Source of the DNA: Saksenaea vasiformis B4078
Taxonomy: Eukaryota; Mucoromycota; Mucoromycetes; Mucorales; Saksenaeaceae
Length of the DNA stretch: 64,000 bases
NCBI GenBank assembly: GCA_000697055.1
Contig: JNDT01002297.1
Coordinates: forward strand, 186,001-250,000
Reading direction: 5' to 3'
The position numbers and the translations under genes were made by a program. This document shows, in pieces, positions 53,319-64,000 of this stretch. The number at the start of each line of letters is the position of its first letter. The stretch's first letter is position 1. The notes under the pieces are model-generated. The model worked only from the letters and a program-made list of their open reading frames with translations, was not told the DNA's origin and made no database searches.

Positions 53319-53664
53319 GGGGATCAAAGGTATCACGATGTGCTTGAATTGTATGCAGAAGATGCTGTCAACTTCATTCACTCATGGTCTTTGGTTTACC
53401 TTTTGATATGTGTTTTGTTTATAAAGAAATGTGACAGTTGCACTAGGCACAAACCTTACCTCCTACTGGTTTGATGAAATTTTTTAATGGGAAGGAAAAA
53501 GAGCATTCTTGACAAAGAGGGACAATACAAATGCAGCCAGCAGCTTCCCCTTCACTGCCCCACAGCTTATCAGAAGGATTACTTTCTGCATAAATTAACC
53601 AATGCAGACAAGCTATATTGTTACTCACAAATGAGGAGTCGTCGTTATTGCTCTTGAAACGCAT

Positions 53665-55780
53665 TTTTTACGCAATTCCCAAGAATTATGCAAGTTGCTT
53701 TTTTGACTGACTTGTTTGTTAAATCAGATACATAGGAAGTCTACCTTATACCGGTTGCTGGTAGAAAGAAAAAAGACATGTACCAAACACCATTCACTGA
53801 CCATCTTCCGGTGGAGACAGGGACTTATTGCCAAAGCGCCGTACTGTAGCAAAAACATCCAACTTTGGCGCAAAAAAGAGCTTCCAAGCGCGCCGTAACT
53901 TAGATGATTGCGTTGTCTATTTTCTAAGCTGGTCAAGTCACCCTTGTGATTCAGAATAACGACGTGATTTTCCTTGAGAATACAAGTGAAACGAGAACAA
54001 TTCTTCGTATAAGTTTGCATAAGTTCAAAACTTTTTAGCCTTAGCTTCAAAGAAACTTTACGTTGAGAAGCAATTCTATCTGTGCGCTATATCCTGGACC
54101 CTTTTCCATCAACTCAAGATACACTACCGGTTCATTATGACAGGTTCTCCACGACCGGGAAACACATTTCAGGGTAACGCGATCTCACTGGTATGAATCT
54201 CTGGCTCTCTTCTCATAGAAACTTCTCTATTCAGGATTATTCATTTTTTTTTTATCTGTCGTCTAGTCTGCACTACCTCTGTTCCAAACTATCTTGGCAG
54301 TGTGTAGCTTAAGCTCATGACACTAGAAATCCTTGTCACACTAGTGTCGCCATCAGAAGATGCGCTTTTTCTTTTATATTTAAATACTCTGTATCAGAAA
54401 ATAATGCAAGGACTGCTGCACACTTACCGACAACGCATAAAATTGAAAACATGGAAGGCAGAAAGAAAAAGAGAAGCAACGGTGAATGGAATAAAAAAAA
54501 TTCTTTTTAACACATCATCTCCCCGATCTTTCGTATCATGCCTTTACTGCTGCCATACACAGTACGTACACAAGTTGCAGATCTGCGTTCCTTGTCAGAT
54601 AAGCTACATCACTAAAGCCTTAATCTGGGTCATCTTTGGGAAAATTGGGGTGCGCGTAGCCAAACCCACTCTGGGTCAAAGACTTTCTTATGTCATCGTC
54701 ATTCGTATCTTTGTATCTTTGTTACTTTTCCTTTTTAGGGAGAGTGTTTTAGGGGGGCGGAACCCTTTGTCGTTGAGAGGAGAAAAGCATGAGGTCAGTA
54801 AAATCGTTAAAGACACTAAAACGCAGCAGTGACCTAATTGTGGTCTAGTTTCTTCAATTGGCAATACGATGTGACACTTTTACATCATGGACATCTAAAT
54901 TACAAGTATTTCTTATTACACTGCAGTAGAAGTTGGGAAGTCAGAAGCAATACTGCAGATTTATATGCCACACTGCCGGACAGATCACCGCGTCAACTTT
55001 CAATCATACGTCTCCTTTTATATATATATACATATTAGACAAGTACTCTTCTGCCTCTGCACCCGAAATTTAGGATCATTCGTACATAATGATACAATTC
55101 GAGCTCTCTATTGCAGCACCAATGCGAAGCAGCGTATCACAGCCTGATTTCGCTACCTGCTATGGTTGGAGTACTAAGCAACGCTGCATATACAATCAAT
55201 GATTAAAGTAGCGTCTTTCTTTATAGATACGACAGATGACCATGTGAAAGCAACGAGCGTTAGATTCGCCTAATTGGCTTGAAAACATATGTCTTCTTTC
55301 TTGTAGGAGGACGCATCATAATTTACCATTTATTTGATTCCATTCTCCACAAGCTATCCTTGTCTAGCAAAACGGGAGATCCAATTCTTTCTCAGTAAAA
55401 AATTAAACAAGGGTTGCTTGCACACTAGGAAGAGAGCAAATAGCAACAACGTGCTGACCTCGGAGGACAAGTCCAACGAAGGATTCAAGTCAGTAAGGAG
55501 AATGCTAATCTGCCTGCGGAACCTCAAGACGTGATCAATAGCAAATCTCAATGAACACTTTAACTGCATATCAGTGAATATGTTGATTAGGAAATCCCAT
55601 ATACCTTTACAGATATTGGATGCATTTGTCCACTACGATGATCCCCGATTTTTATTTCGCTTTGCATTGTTTGTTTGTTTGTTTGTCACTGAGATGCGTT
55701 GCAAATGAATTGGATGCCGTTCTTCTCTTTTCTTTCCGTGTGCGTGAATATGTGTATGTATGAAATTGATAAAGAGATTG
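53665..55780. other. intergenic stretch with one repeat site
   Basis: About 2.1 kb. A 171-codon plus-strand frame at 54317-54832 has no motif, is rich in Lys and Phe, and contains the repeat arm at 54646-54665, so I do not call it a gene. Short AT-rich runs elsewhere. Nothing else supported. Confidence 0.4.
54646..54665 (+). repeat. third site of the GC-rich repeat
   Basis: TGGGGTGCGCGTAGCCAAAC is identical over 20 bases to the right arm of the hairpin at 15826-15845. The left arm is not present here. Confidence 0.7.
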
Positions 55781-56532
55781 TTACTGGCGTAGCCTGCAGT
55801 GCTTCTTGATTGATGTCTCATCCCATGCATAATCCATTTTCCGTTTCATGGTCGTGCACGCAGGCATGATGGGCCACTGGGTGGTAATTCGTCGTAGAGG
55901 TGGTTCGATAGAAGTAACGTCCGTTTTCGCCTGTACCTGGAAATGTAAAAGTTGACGCCACATTTCAAAGGTTGGCTGCGAGATGTACAATTCGTAATTC
56001 ATCAATTCGAGAAAGACTCTTTCAGCCGTGTTGATTTCAGCTACAGGGAGACCCGCAATCTTAGCCCAGGCAGAATTTCGGTAGGTTTTATCCTGCAGGA
56101 ATTTGGACGCTATGACGAGGCTGGCAAGAAACATGCGTCGGCCACAGCTGATATAAGCAATTCTTTCATGTTTGGGCTGATCACACGACTGCATGCATCC
56201 AATCTGAGACAATATTGAAGGTCTGGCTCGGAATAAATAAAATAACGCCGTCTGCAGTGTCGCATAGGTTGTTCGAGAGCGCTGCAGGACTTCTTGGATA
56301 AACGTACGTAGAGGAACAACCGATGTTGTCGGAGGTCGTTGCCATATCATTTCAACCACAATAGCATTCACATCTACAAGCCATGTCATTATCCAATGAA
56401 TTTAAGTCACCTGTTATATATATATGTATAGAGCTTACCCACCAATGCCTCCAGATAAGCCAGACGACTTGTTAGGTGGGATGATCGTTCCATAAGGTAG
56501 TACTCAGAAGACCAGCTCCTGAACAAATCCAT
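55781..56532 (-). CDS. Pho85-type (Pcl) cyclin
   Basis: Cyclin that would direct a Pho85/CDK5-like kinase, typically in phosphate, amino-acid or polarity signalling. Two exons, 56532-56439 and 56373-55781, with a 65-nt intron; 228 residues. The cyclin box runs from LRTFIQEVLQRSRTTYATLQ through RRMFLASLVIASKFLQDKTY and AWAKIAGLPVAEINTAERVF to LELMNYELYIS, the sequence pattern of Pcl5/Pcl1-type cyclins. The N-terminal helix (residues 1-30) comes from the first exon. The C-terminal 40 residues are basic and not conserved. Which Pcl it corresponds to cannot be said. Confidence 0.9.
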
Positions 56533-57243
56533 TGCCACCAAATAATAATGTACTCACTAACTGAAGGAGATAGTTAGACGGTTGAGTTGCCTAAGAAGTA
56601 TTTCTTACAAGGAAAAGGAGATGAAAGAAGAAGGAAGTTGAGAGACGAAAAAGAAAAAGGGGGGTTGAAAAAGACAAGAACCAGATCAGTCGCGGTAGAT
56701 AGCGACTTTGGGACACAATAGAATACCCATTATGACTTCCTTTTTATCAACGAGAAAAAGAAACACCACACGTTTTTTTCCTTCACAAACCATAAAAAGT
56801 GGCAAACATGCTTCACGTGCTTACCACAGGTTTCGCTTTCCACATGTACCCATAAAAGTGTGTGAAACTTAATCTTTCGACTTTTTTTTTCTTTTTTCGC
56901 CCAGATCAGCCAAGAACGCCAATTTAACTGCGCCTGCATACCAACATGAATCACATTTGGCTGCAGACAAGACATCAACATACTTGTTTTCCTTTTTGAC
57001 TGAACATGTGCCATATGAACAGTACTTGCCGTGAGCATATGTAGATTTCATCTGAAACATCCAACTTCTTTCAGACTTATTGTTTTGTTTTTAATCAATG
57101 CTTTTTGGCCAATTTGTTGTTGTCTAAAATACCTTGTCATTTGTACACAAAAAGAAATACCTTTTTTTATTCGTTATTTCACTTTAGGCACCGGAATAGA
57201 TAGATATTTCAAACCAGTAATGGTCTGGTACACCACCGGTCCA
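56533..57243. other. spacer between Pcl cyclin and LUC7, with a small Cys-containing frame
   Basis: About 710 bp. A minus-strand frame with ATG codons at 57055 or just upstream, ending at 56869, encodes about 60 residues including HGKYCSYGTC and AAKCDSCWYAG followed by a Lys-rich end. It could be a small zinc-binding protein or transposon-derived; I see no proof of expression. The rest is the promoter side of the cyclin and the 3' side of LUC7. Confidence 0.35.
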
Positions 57244-58596
57244 TCAGTCATATCTGCCTCTTGGGGACCGGGATCGGGATCTTCTACGCATGTCATCGTA
57301 GTCACGACGAGATCTTCTGCTGTATTTTTCCACTTCACGGTCCCAATCATCGTCATTACCACGTCTATCACGGCTACGACGGCGATTGTCTCTTTCGCGG
57401 AAGCCACCACGGTCGCGATCTGAATAACGACGGTAATCTCTATCCCTACCTCCGTCTCGACGATCACGGTTGTAGTCAAATCGTGCACGAGAATAGTCTC
57501 GGTCGCGACCCACAGGTCGTGATTGCTGTCACACCTTTAGCTTTCTTTCTTTCTTTAGTGAAAAGCTTACCTTCATTTGTTCAAGCGTATCACGGATTTT
57601 TAGATAACCTTGGTGCTGCTTACCCTGATAGTGTGCTTCCAAGCGGTCAGAAGAGTCATTGGTGACAAGGAAGGCTCCGCATACTTGGCAGACCTAAGCT
57701 CCTGGTCAATTATCCTTGTTCTATTTTGTTTTCTTTTTTGTTCTTTTTACCTCCATGCGTTTCTCTAATTTAATTGAATCGTCTTCATTCTGTCTCAGGT
57801 CAGTAACAGGTCATCAGCAGAACAACGTGGGAATAACTTACGTTTCGCAAATGTTCTAATTCCTCCTGAAGCTTTTCCACTTGACTGGTAAGTTCAGTTG
57901 CTTCCTGAACGCGGCCTTCTTCACCAGCCTCTTCGCTCTGGGTACCGTTATGCATCCGATTAATTCGTAATCATTCACTTACCTTCTGAAGTAATTCTTT
58001 GATCTTTACATCTAAAAGCACCATCTTCTCCTCGCGCTCTTCCTTTCGAGCTTCCGCTGACTAGGATAAGAATCAATAAAAAAGAATTAAAAAGTAACAA
58101 GTCATACTACCTTATCATCGCATTGGATATTCAAACGGCCTTTGCCTTGGCGGATTCGTCTGGCTAGGTCCATGATAAGCTTGTTCAAGTAATCATAAAA
58201 ATCTGCCTCAAAAGGGTATTTCTGCTTATCGGAGGCATTTTGGTACCGTTCTTTCAACCGGTCATTATGAATCTTGTCACATGGTCCTATCACATCAATG
58301 AGAATGTGCCACAGTGGCCGTCGCTCCATCTTACCCAGATCGGATTTCGTGTTTGTAAATAGCTGGGATGGGCAAAAAGCAACAAGGTAATGCTTACAAA
58401 CCTATGTGGAAACTCAAAAGATGAATAAAATTCAGTAAAGGCATATAAACTTACGCTTTCATCCCAGAAATCTTTATTGTCCACATCCACGTACTGGGAC
58501 ATGAGTTCTTCCAGCATCGCCTTTTGGTAATCTAATAAACATCAATCCAGTTAATAAATAACCCTTTTCTTATGGATCATGTCGAATTTTACCCAT
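57244..58596 (-). CDS. canonical LUC7-like U1 snRNP-associated splicing factor
   Basis: Nine exons: 58596-58593 (ATG plus one base), 58531-58455, 58401-58335, 58286-58111, 58060-57983, 57937-57842, 57789-57751, 57693-57571, 57525-57244; introns 45-61 nt; 313 residues. Zinc finger 1 is C-x8-C-x14-C-x3-H (VCKHYLVAFCPSQLF to GPCDKIH), unusual in PSQLF where most members have PHDLF. The coiled coil carries the family signature EEAGEEGRVQEA. Zinc finger 2 is C-x2-C-x15-H-x5-H (VCQVCGAFL to YQGKQH), then GYLKIRDTLEQMK. The C-terminus is a long Arg/Asp/Ser-rich RS-like tail. This looks like the housekeeping LUC7, as opposed to the divergent paralogue at 13.7-14.8 kb. Confidence 0.94.
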
Positions 58597-59201
58597 GGTG
58601 TTGTTTTTTTGCTGATTGAAAAGAAGTGAGTTGCTGAAAATGGACAAAGCCGAACAATAATAATAATAAGTCGACGTCATGCTGAAAGCCGATTGGTGGG
58701 TTTCATTTCTTCTTTTTGCTTGTCATTTTCTGACTGCCAACCCCTTCTTAATACAAAACTTAGCAGTACCCGTTACGTTTCTTTCTTCAAGCATTTTTTA
58801 GATTCTATTTTTGGTGACCAATAGGATGTTTATCACATTCGATTTCGATGCACTCATCGCATATGTTATCATTTGAAGCGAAGAAAAGGTTCTACGGTCC
58901 CTGAATTTTTTGTTCAGCTCCTGAAATGTCGCATGAATGATATATTGCTTACATGCACACAGAAACAAAAAGAAGAAGAAAGAACAGGACAGCAGTCATG
59001 ATTATGGGCACGAACAGTGACATAATGGCTACACAAAATCATCGAAACCAACGTGGTTAAGATGATGATGGCGGTCGTGCAACGCTCACAGCCGCAACCA
59101 CCCCTAAACGTTCTGAATCGGGAAAATGATGATATATAAAAAGTGCATTCAATAAAGCAGATGTATTTCCTTTTTCTTTTTCTATTCTTCACCTCATTTC
59201 C
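58597..59201. promoter_or_regulatory. divergent promoter region of LUC7 and the Bre4-type gene
   Basis: A 605-bp head-to-head intergenic region. CCAAT occurs on the plus strand at 58818-58822 and on the minus strand at 58692-58696, compatible with HAP/NF-Y binding. The LUC7 leader continues past a short Lys/poly-T stretch to 58596. No TATA box placed convincingly. Confidence 0.4.
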
Positions 59202-62200
59202 ATGACCTCGAACGATCCGCGACATTACCGATCGCATTTAACCAGACAACTTCAGTCTTCAGCGATACCTATTAATGCCTTTGTAGCTACGGCTCCTGCG
59301 CCGTTAGCCGAGTCCCACAGAACAATTCCATCCTACCAATCTTTTTATACTGCTACGTCCACTGGGCCACTTTCGCCGAACCCCTTCTACAGTGCATCCC
59401 CCTTAAATACTCCGTCTTCCTATTTCGATAACCACAGCGAATATGAGGTAGTTCTAGACGATGGTACACGACAGCGACGGACAGTTTCTCTTTCCACAAC
59501 CGTGCCGCGGACTTCATTTATGGATCACATTCGAGCGGGGCATGAACGCCGTACAAGTGCCGCGCCCGAGACATGGTAACGTGAAGCATACGCCTGACAA
59601 AGCTGGCTCACCAGTTTAATTTCTAGCACCGAAACAACGGCTCTCTTATCAGATAAACAGCGTCGAAGGACAATTCATGAGGTCCAGTCCTCAGATTCGG
59701 AATTGGATGAAATACCCCCTCCCCCCAAAGTGTCACGGCCAAAACCCAGTCGATTTGCATTGTCACACAAGCAAAAAATGGTCCTCAAATGTAGCATCGC
59801 CTACGTCCTAGGATCGCTGTTTACGTTTGTGCCTGTGCTTAATACGCTCATTGGCGGTACCAGGGTGGCTAGTCATATGGCGGCAACTGTTACTGTCTTC
59901 TTCAATCCCGCAAAATCTGTAGGCGGAATGGTGGAAGCGGCAGGTTATGGCTGGATCTTTACCATCGCCGCTCTATCTGTCAGTTTGGGCAGTTTAGCGA
60001 CGAGTACCTACTTACACGATCTAGGCTACGACATCATTGCGTGCGTAGTAACGTTGGGATTTTGGCTTGCAGGAAGCACCTTCATTATCGCTTTTCTAAA
60101 AGCCCATGTAAATAAGCCAAGTTTGTTAACAGGTAAGCCGTCGGTTGAATGGAAAAGGGAAAGAACGCAATTAATATCCGGGCGAAGGTTCCGGGCTGGC
60201 TTTTATTGTCATCTTTTCAATCCTCGTCAAACAAGGATCCACTGTGGATGAGTTGAACACGGAAAAGATCCGCGACACCTTCACTATTGTAGCCATTGGA
60301 ACCGCTATCTCCGTTGCAGTATGCCTCTGTGTGTGGCCCATGACGGCAACGAAAAAATTAAAGTAAGAAAAAAAAAATAAGGGAAGCTTCGCTTGCTCTG
60401 AGCTAACTCCGCTGGGTTAGATCGAATATTGATGCCAGTTTACAGTCCATGCGGGTGTTACTCAAACTATTGACGAAAACATTTTTATTGGATGCAGACT
60501 TACCCGAGTTTACAGCAAACAAAAATCTCGAAGACGCCATTAATTCACATCGGGACAGTTTTACTGCGCTGAAAACATCACTCAAAGATGCAAAGCTCGA
60601 GTTCTATAATCTCGATATGTGGCGTCATGCATGTGAATATGATCTTCTGGTCGGAAGTTTACAACGTCTTGCACAGCACATCGGTGGTCTTCGGAGCAGC
60701 TGTGGTCTTCAGTTTGAGGCGATGCAAGCTGATCAGGGCGAGCAGAAGACCAGGTCCGCGTATGGTTCAACCGAAGCGCCGGTCGAACCAACAAAGGCAC
60801 GGCGTGGTTCATGGAGCGTGAAGGTGGATGACCAACGGCGAAGGTTGGAGTATGAGCTCAAAAGGGAGCATAGTATGACAGACGACTTGGGTACCAAACG
60901 TAATACGGATGAAGAAGGCGGTTTAGTGCAGTTTATTCGTACGGTGAGATCGCCAATGAAATCACTTGCTTATACCTGCAAGCATACCATTATCCACCTT
61001 CAATCCTACTTTTCTGGGTCGCATGCTGCGACTGAGAGGATTCCATTCAACACTCTTCGCCAAAACTTGTCTGCAGCTATTGCCTTATTCGAGGAATCGC
61101 TGCGCAGAGCACTAACACGCATGTACCACCGCAAACTTCGAAAACATCCGGGTATGGATCTCCATATGCAATTGATGAAGCAATTTCCTGCCGAGGATAT
61201 TGTACTGGTCTACTTCTTTGTCTTCTGCCTGATCGAGTTTGCCAAGGAACTCGTGTGTCTCGTGGACTGTGTGGAAGCGGTCTTCGCCGAAGATGACTGT
61301 GGAACTACCTACCTGATGCTGTGGCTCCGTGCAGTCGTTGGTCGATGGATCAATGCGCCATCGAAACACGAGGAGCATGCAGAATTTGTTCCCAACAACA
61401 ATAACACAAGCAATACCCTACATACCCCTACCCCTACAACGAGATGTCGCCAGGTGCTGCTATCCCTATGGGAGTTCTTCTCTTGGTTCCGCCAGCATAC
61501 GGTAAGATATGCCATCAAGGCCACCGTCACAGCAGTAGCCATTGCGGCGCTGGCCTTCATTCCTGCAACGCAGGCCTATTTTAGAGAATACCGCATGGAA
61601 TGGACTCTAATCACTGTAGGTCACTTGATCAGCGTGAGCTTCGGTACTGATAATTTTTGCAGGTGATGGCTGTCATGACACCCACCGTAGGTGGTACCAA
61701 CGTCGGTGCTGTCCTACGGGTACTAGCGACTGGTCTAGGCTGCGTGATTGCCGCTGCTACCTATACGATCTTCTCTTCCAATCCTGTCGTTCTCGTCTTC
61801 TTGACATGGCTCTTCTCGATCCCCTGTTTTTGGGCTATTCTCAACCACAAGCACGGTCGATTTGGTCAATTTGCACTTCTGGCCTACAACCTGATTGTTT
61901 TGTATTCGTACAATCATCGCATGGAAGAGGATATGGTGAACGTGTTTGAACTGGCATGGATGCGATGTGTCGCCGTATCTATGGGCGTACTGATAGGTAA
62001 AGCGTATATACATACTATAGTCTTCTTCAACTCACCGCCACTACTGATAAGGTCTCGTTGTCACTACTTATGTCTGGCCTTACGAAGCACGTAAAGAATT
62101 GCGTAAAGGTCTTTCTGACCTTCTCTTACACGTATCATGGCTGTACAAGCAACTTGTGTCCGTGTATTCTGAAACAACCGACGAGGATGATTATGAATTA

Positions 62201-62930
62201 CTTGTTGAACAAGTCTTCAACCTGCCGCCACGCGACCGTGTGCATACACGTGAGGAACTGGAGGCACTTGCTCAGCGCAACAAAGCGCGTGCCAAATGCT
62301 TCCAACAAATCGAGCTTTCCATTCAGCTTCGGCTGGTCGAACTTCAGAAACTGTTACCACATGCACCAAACGAACCGCGTCTCAAAGGACCTTTCCCTGT
62401 CAAGACCTACAAGACAATGCTGGCATCCTGCCAAAACATCTTGGACAAATTCCTGTCGCTTCGTATTGTTATTCTCAAAGACGTTTGGGCACTCCATGTG
62501 CGACGCGATTTCCTATTACCAGCTAGCAATGAATTCATGGAAATGGCCGGCAACGTCCTCCTGTACTTTTATATCCTTGCCTCAGCCCTGCAACTCAAGA
62601 CACCGTTGCCACCTTACCTACCGCCGGCTGAAAAGGCCCGTGTCATGCTGATGGCCGAGTTACAGAAAATGCCCCCCGTCGAACAGGATCATAGCGACAG
62701 AGACGAATGCTACATGGTATACTATGCATACGTTGTGTTGATGGAGACCATCATTCGTGAGCTGGATCAAGTAAGAGACACTTCCACAAATAACATTCGC
62801 TCATCGATTTCTATCTTTTTAGCTTGGACATCAGATGAAGGACCTCTTTGGCACTTTAGTTCCTGAGAACCAATGGGCTCGGTGCTTCGGACGATTTGAT
62901 ATAGAAGAGCAACCTCGTTACACATTTTAG
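59202..62930 (+). CDS. Bre4/FUSC-type integral membrane protein (aromatic-acid-exporter-like)
   Basis: Large polytopic protein of the fungal Bre4 (brefeldin A sensitivity) / FUSC group, related to plant ALMT and bacterial aromatic-acid exporters; substrate unknown. Seven exons: 59202-59575, 59627-60132, 60188-60362, 60421-61615, 61663-61996, 62052-62770, 62823-62930; introns 47-58 nt; 1136 residues. After a Ser/Pro-rich cytosolic N-terminus there is a first block of about six membrane segments (CSIAYVLGSLFTFVPVLNTL, through FTIVAIGTAISVAVCLCVWP), a long soluble middle, and a second block (ATVTAVAIAALAFIPATQAY, VMAVMTPTVGGTNVGAVLRV, VVLVFLTWLFSIPCFW and GLVVTTYVWPYEARKELRKG). The repeated two-block layout and the WP-(Y)EARKELRK signature are typical. 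The C-terminal soluble region is about 260 residues. Confidence 0.9.
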
Positions 62931-63138
62931 ACTCGTCATGCATCATTTGTAGATCCGTACAGCAATATATTCCATGCAGGTAAAAAAGAAAAGTTATCTC
63001 TGTTAAAATGTAAGGGCAAGCACGATCTGTCTTCCATTATGGTGCAGGCTCGCTATTGCAATCATTAAGAGGATAGCAGCATGAAAATTCTTCGATCACC
63101 ATGATCATAATGAGATGTAAGTAGTATGTATTCTAGTG

Positions 63139-64000
63139 TTACTTTTGACGTTTGGTTTGCCTTTCATCTTCCACATCTCCCGAGCGTTTGTTGGATGCTT
63201 TCGGTACCATCTCTTTCAGCTTCTTCAGCGTTTCAAGCAGTACTTGCTTCTCGCCTACACGCACTTGCAACGCGTTTCGCTTATTCAAATGGAGATCGCC
63301 TGAACGTAATGTCGTCAGATCCTCCTATCGTCGTAGCATAAGTATAAAAAGACAGCATAACTTGCTCTATTTCCTAACCTCCAGCGTTGTGGGGTACCGA
63401 GACAGACGTTTCTTCAAGAGCTTTACAAGCATATCTTTGACTTCTGGTGTAAGCTTTGGTTTAGGAAGCTTTTCTTTCTCGATCATCTTTAAAGCCTCGT
63501 CCTTTGAGGATATCAACACATGAACTAATAAACGGTGAAATGAGATTGGATAGTTATCAAGAGTTCACACATTACTTGCAACCATAAGCTCGGGTGGTAT
63601 CTCATGGTCATTGTCGAGAACAAAACAACTGCAGTTGTTTTCAGTCTCTGATAGCTGAAGCTATGTTCAACTTACTCTTCGAGAATACCTTCGCTAATCA
63701 GGAAATCAATCTAATAACACATGAGCGACCCATCACTGTACGCAGTACGTTTACCTTTGCTTCTCGCAGCTTATCATCATCCTCTTCATTTGCGCAAAAA
63801 TTAACAACCAGCTGCTCGTCCAATTCGCATATATCGAAGGGGTTATTTTCGTCCGTAAACCCGTACTTTCGAAGCAGATCAGCATTGCATAAATCACCAT
63901 AAGTATTGTATATCTGTTCACCCTTGGCAATTGGTTTGATTGCCTTCATTTCTAAGCAATCTTCTTCGTGGAAGAGCCTTGCATTGTTGAAACCCGTCTT
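63139..64000 (-). CDS. SET-domain protein lysine methyltransferase (Rkm4/SETD6-like), 5' truncated by window
   Basis: Lysine methyltransferase of the Rubisco-LSMT/SETD6/Rkm4 group; Rkm4 methylates a ribosomal protein, so a ribosomal substrate is possible but not shown. Exons in the window: 64000-63755, 63710-63676, 63628-63576, 63524-63379, 63324-63139; introns 44-54 nt; 221 residues visible. The C-terminal SET core is seen: FNNARLF, then IAKGEQIYNTYGDLCNADLLRKYGF, where the NTYG Tyr is the expected catalytic residue. The Rubs-substrate-binding region follows (EIPPELMV, SRYPTTLEEDLTTL, ALQVRVGEKQVLL). The N-terminal SET half lies beyond the window. It converges with the Bre4-type gene, leaving about 210 bp. 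Confidence 0.9.

Noticed and set aside
54317..54832. A 171-codon plus-strand frame
   Set aside because: Low-complexity composition, no motif, and it runs through a repeat arm shared with intergenic sites elsewhere.

Overview
The window is nuclear DNA of a filamentous fungus, most likely an early-diverging Mucoromycota (Mucorales-like) species. The reasons are: nearly every recognised gene is split by very short GT-AG introns (about 44-75 nt); the proteins are fungal (Ctk2-like and Pho85-type cyclins, a Num1-like PH protein, a Bre4-type membrane protein, an IDO/Bna2 enzyme); and there are remnants of intron-bearing Fanzor/TnpB-like RuvC nucleases of the kind seen in these fungi. The genus cannot be fixed from sequence alone. 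I rebuilt gene models by hand from splice sites and checked that exon phases close.

Layout. 0-2 kb: 3' part of a PP2C phosphatase (+) and the tRNA deaminase subunit Tad2 (-). 2-5.9 kb: gene-poor. 5.9-11 kb: indoleamine 2,3-dioxygenase (+) and a Ctk2-like cyclin (-). 12.2-12.6 kb: a terminal-inverted-repeat element. 13.7-14.8 kb: a divergent LUC7-family gene (-) with a 7-nt microexon. 16-23.3 kb: a USP7-type ubiquitin protease and a Num1-like PH protein, both +. 23.3-25.9 kb: repeats. 25.9-29.9 kb: Rab11/Ypt31 GTPase, an unrecognised spliced gene, and a predicted membrane-anchored CCCH protein, all -. 32.8-33.5 kb: an AIG2-like protein (-). 34.7-36 kb: repeats and a RuvC-nuclease fragment. 36.7-39.8 kb: a coiled-coil protein (+) and mitochondrial ribosomal protein mL46 (-). 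39.8-49.7 kb: repeat-rich and gene-poor, holding a decayed Fanzor-like gene (-). 49.7-58.6 kb: a Myb/SANT protein (+), an unknown basic protein (-), a Pcl-type cyclin (-) and the canonical LUC7 gene (-). 59.2-64 kb: a large Bre4/FUSC-type transporter (+) and the 3' part of a SET-domain lysine methyltransferase (-).

There is no obvious gene cluster. The set is ordinary eukaryotic housekeeping: signalling, U1 snRNP, Pol II CTD kinase, tRNA editing, ubiquitin, vesicle traffic and mitochondrial translation. The less ordinary parts are the mobile-element remnants (two unrelated Fanzor-like sequences, a four-copy inverted-repeat element carrying internal intron-like GT...AG signals, a 578-bp repeat flanked by 12-bp direct repeats, a TIR element full of short subterminal repeats), the LUC7 paralogue with a 7-nt microexon, and a protein that joins a membrane anchor to tandem CCCH zinc fingers.
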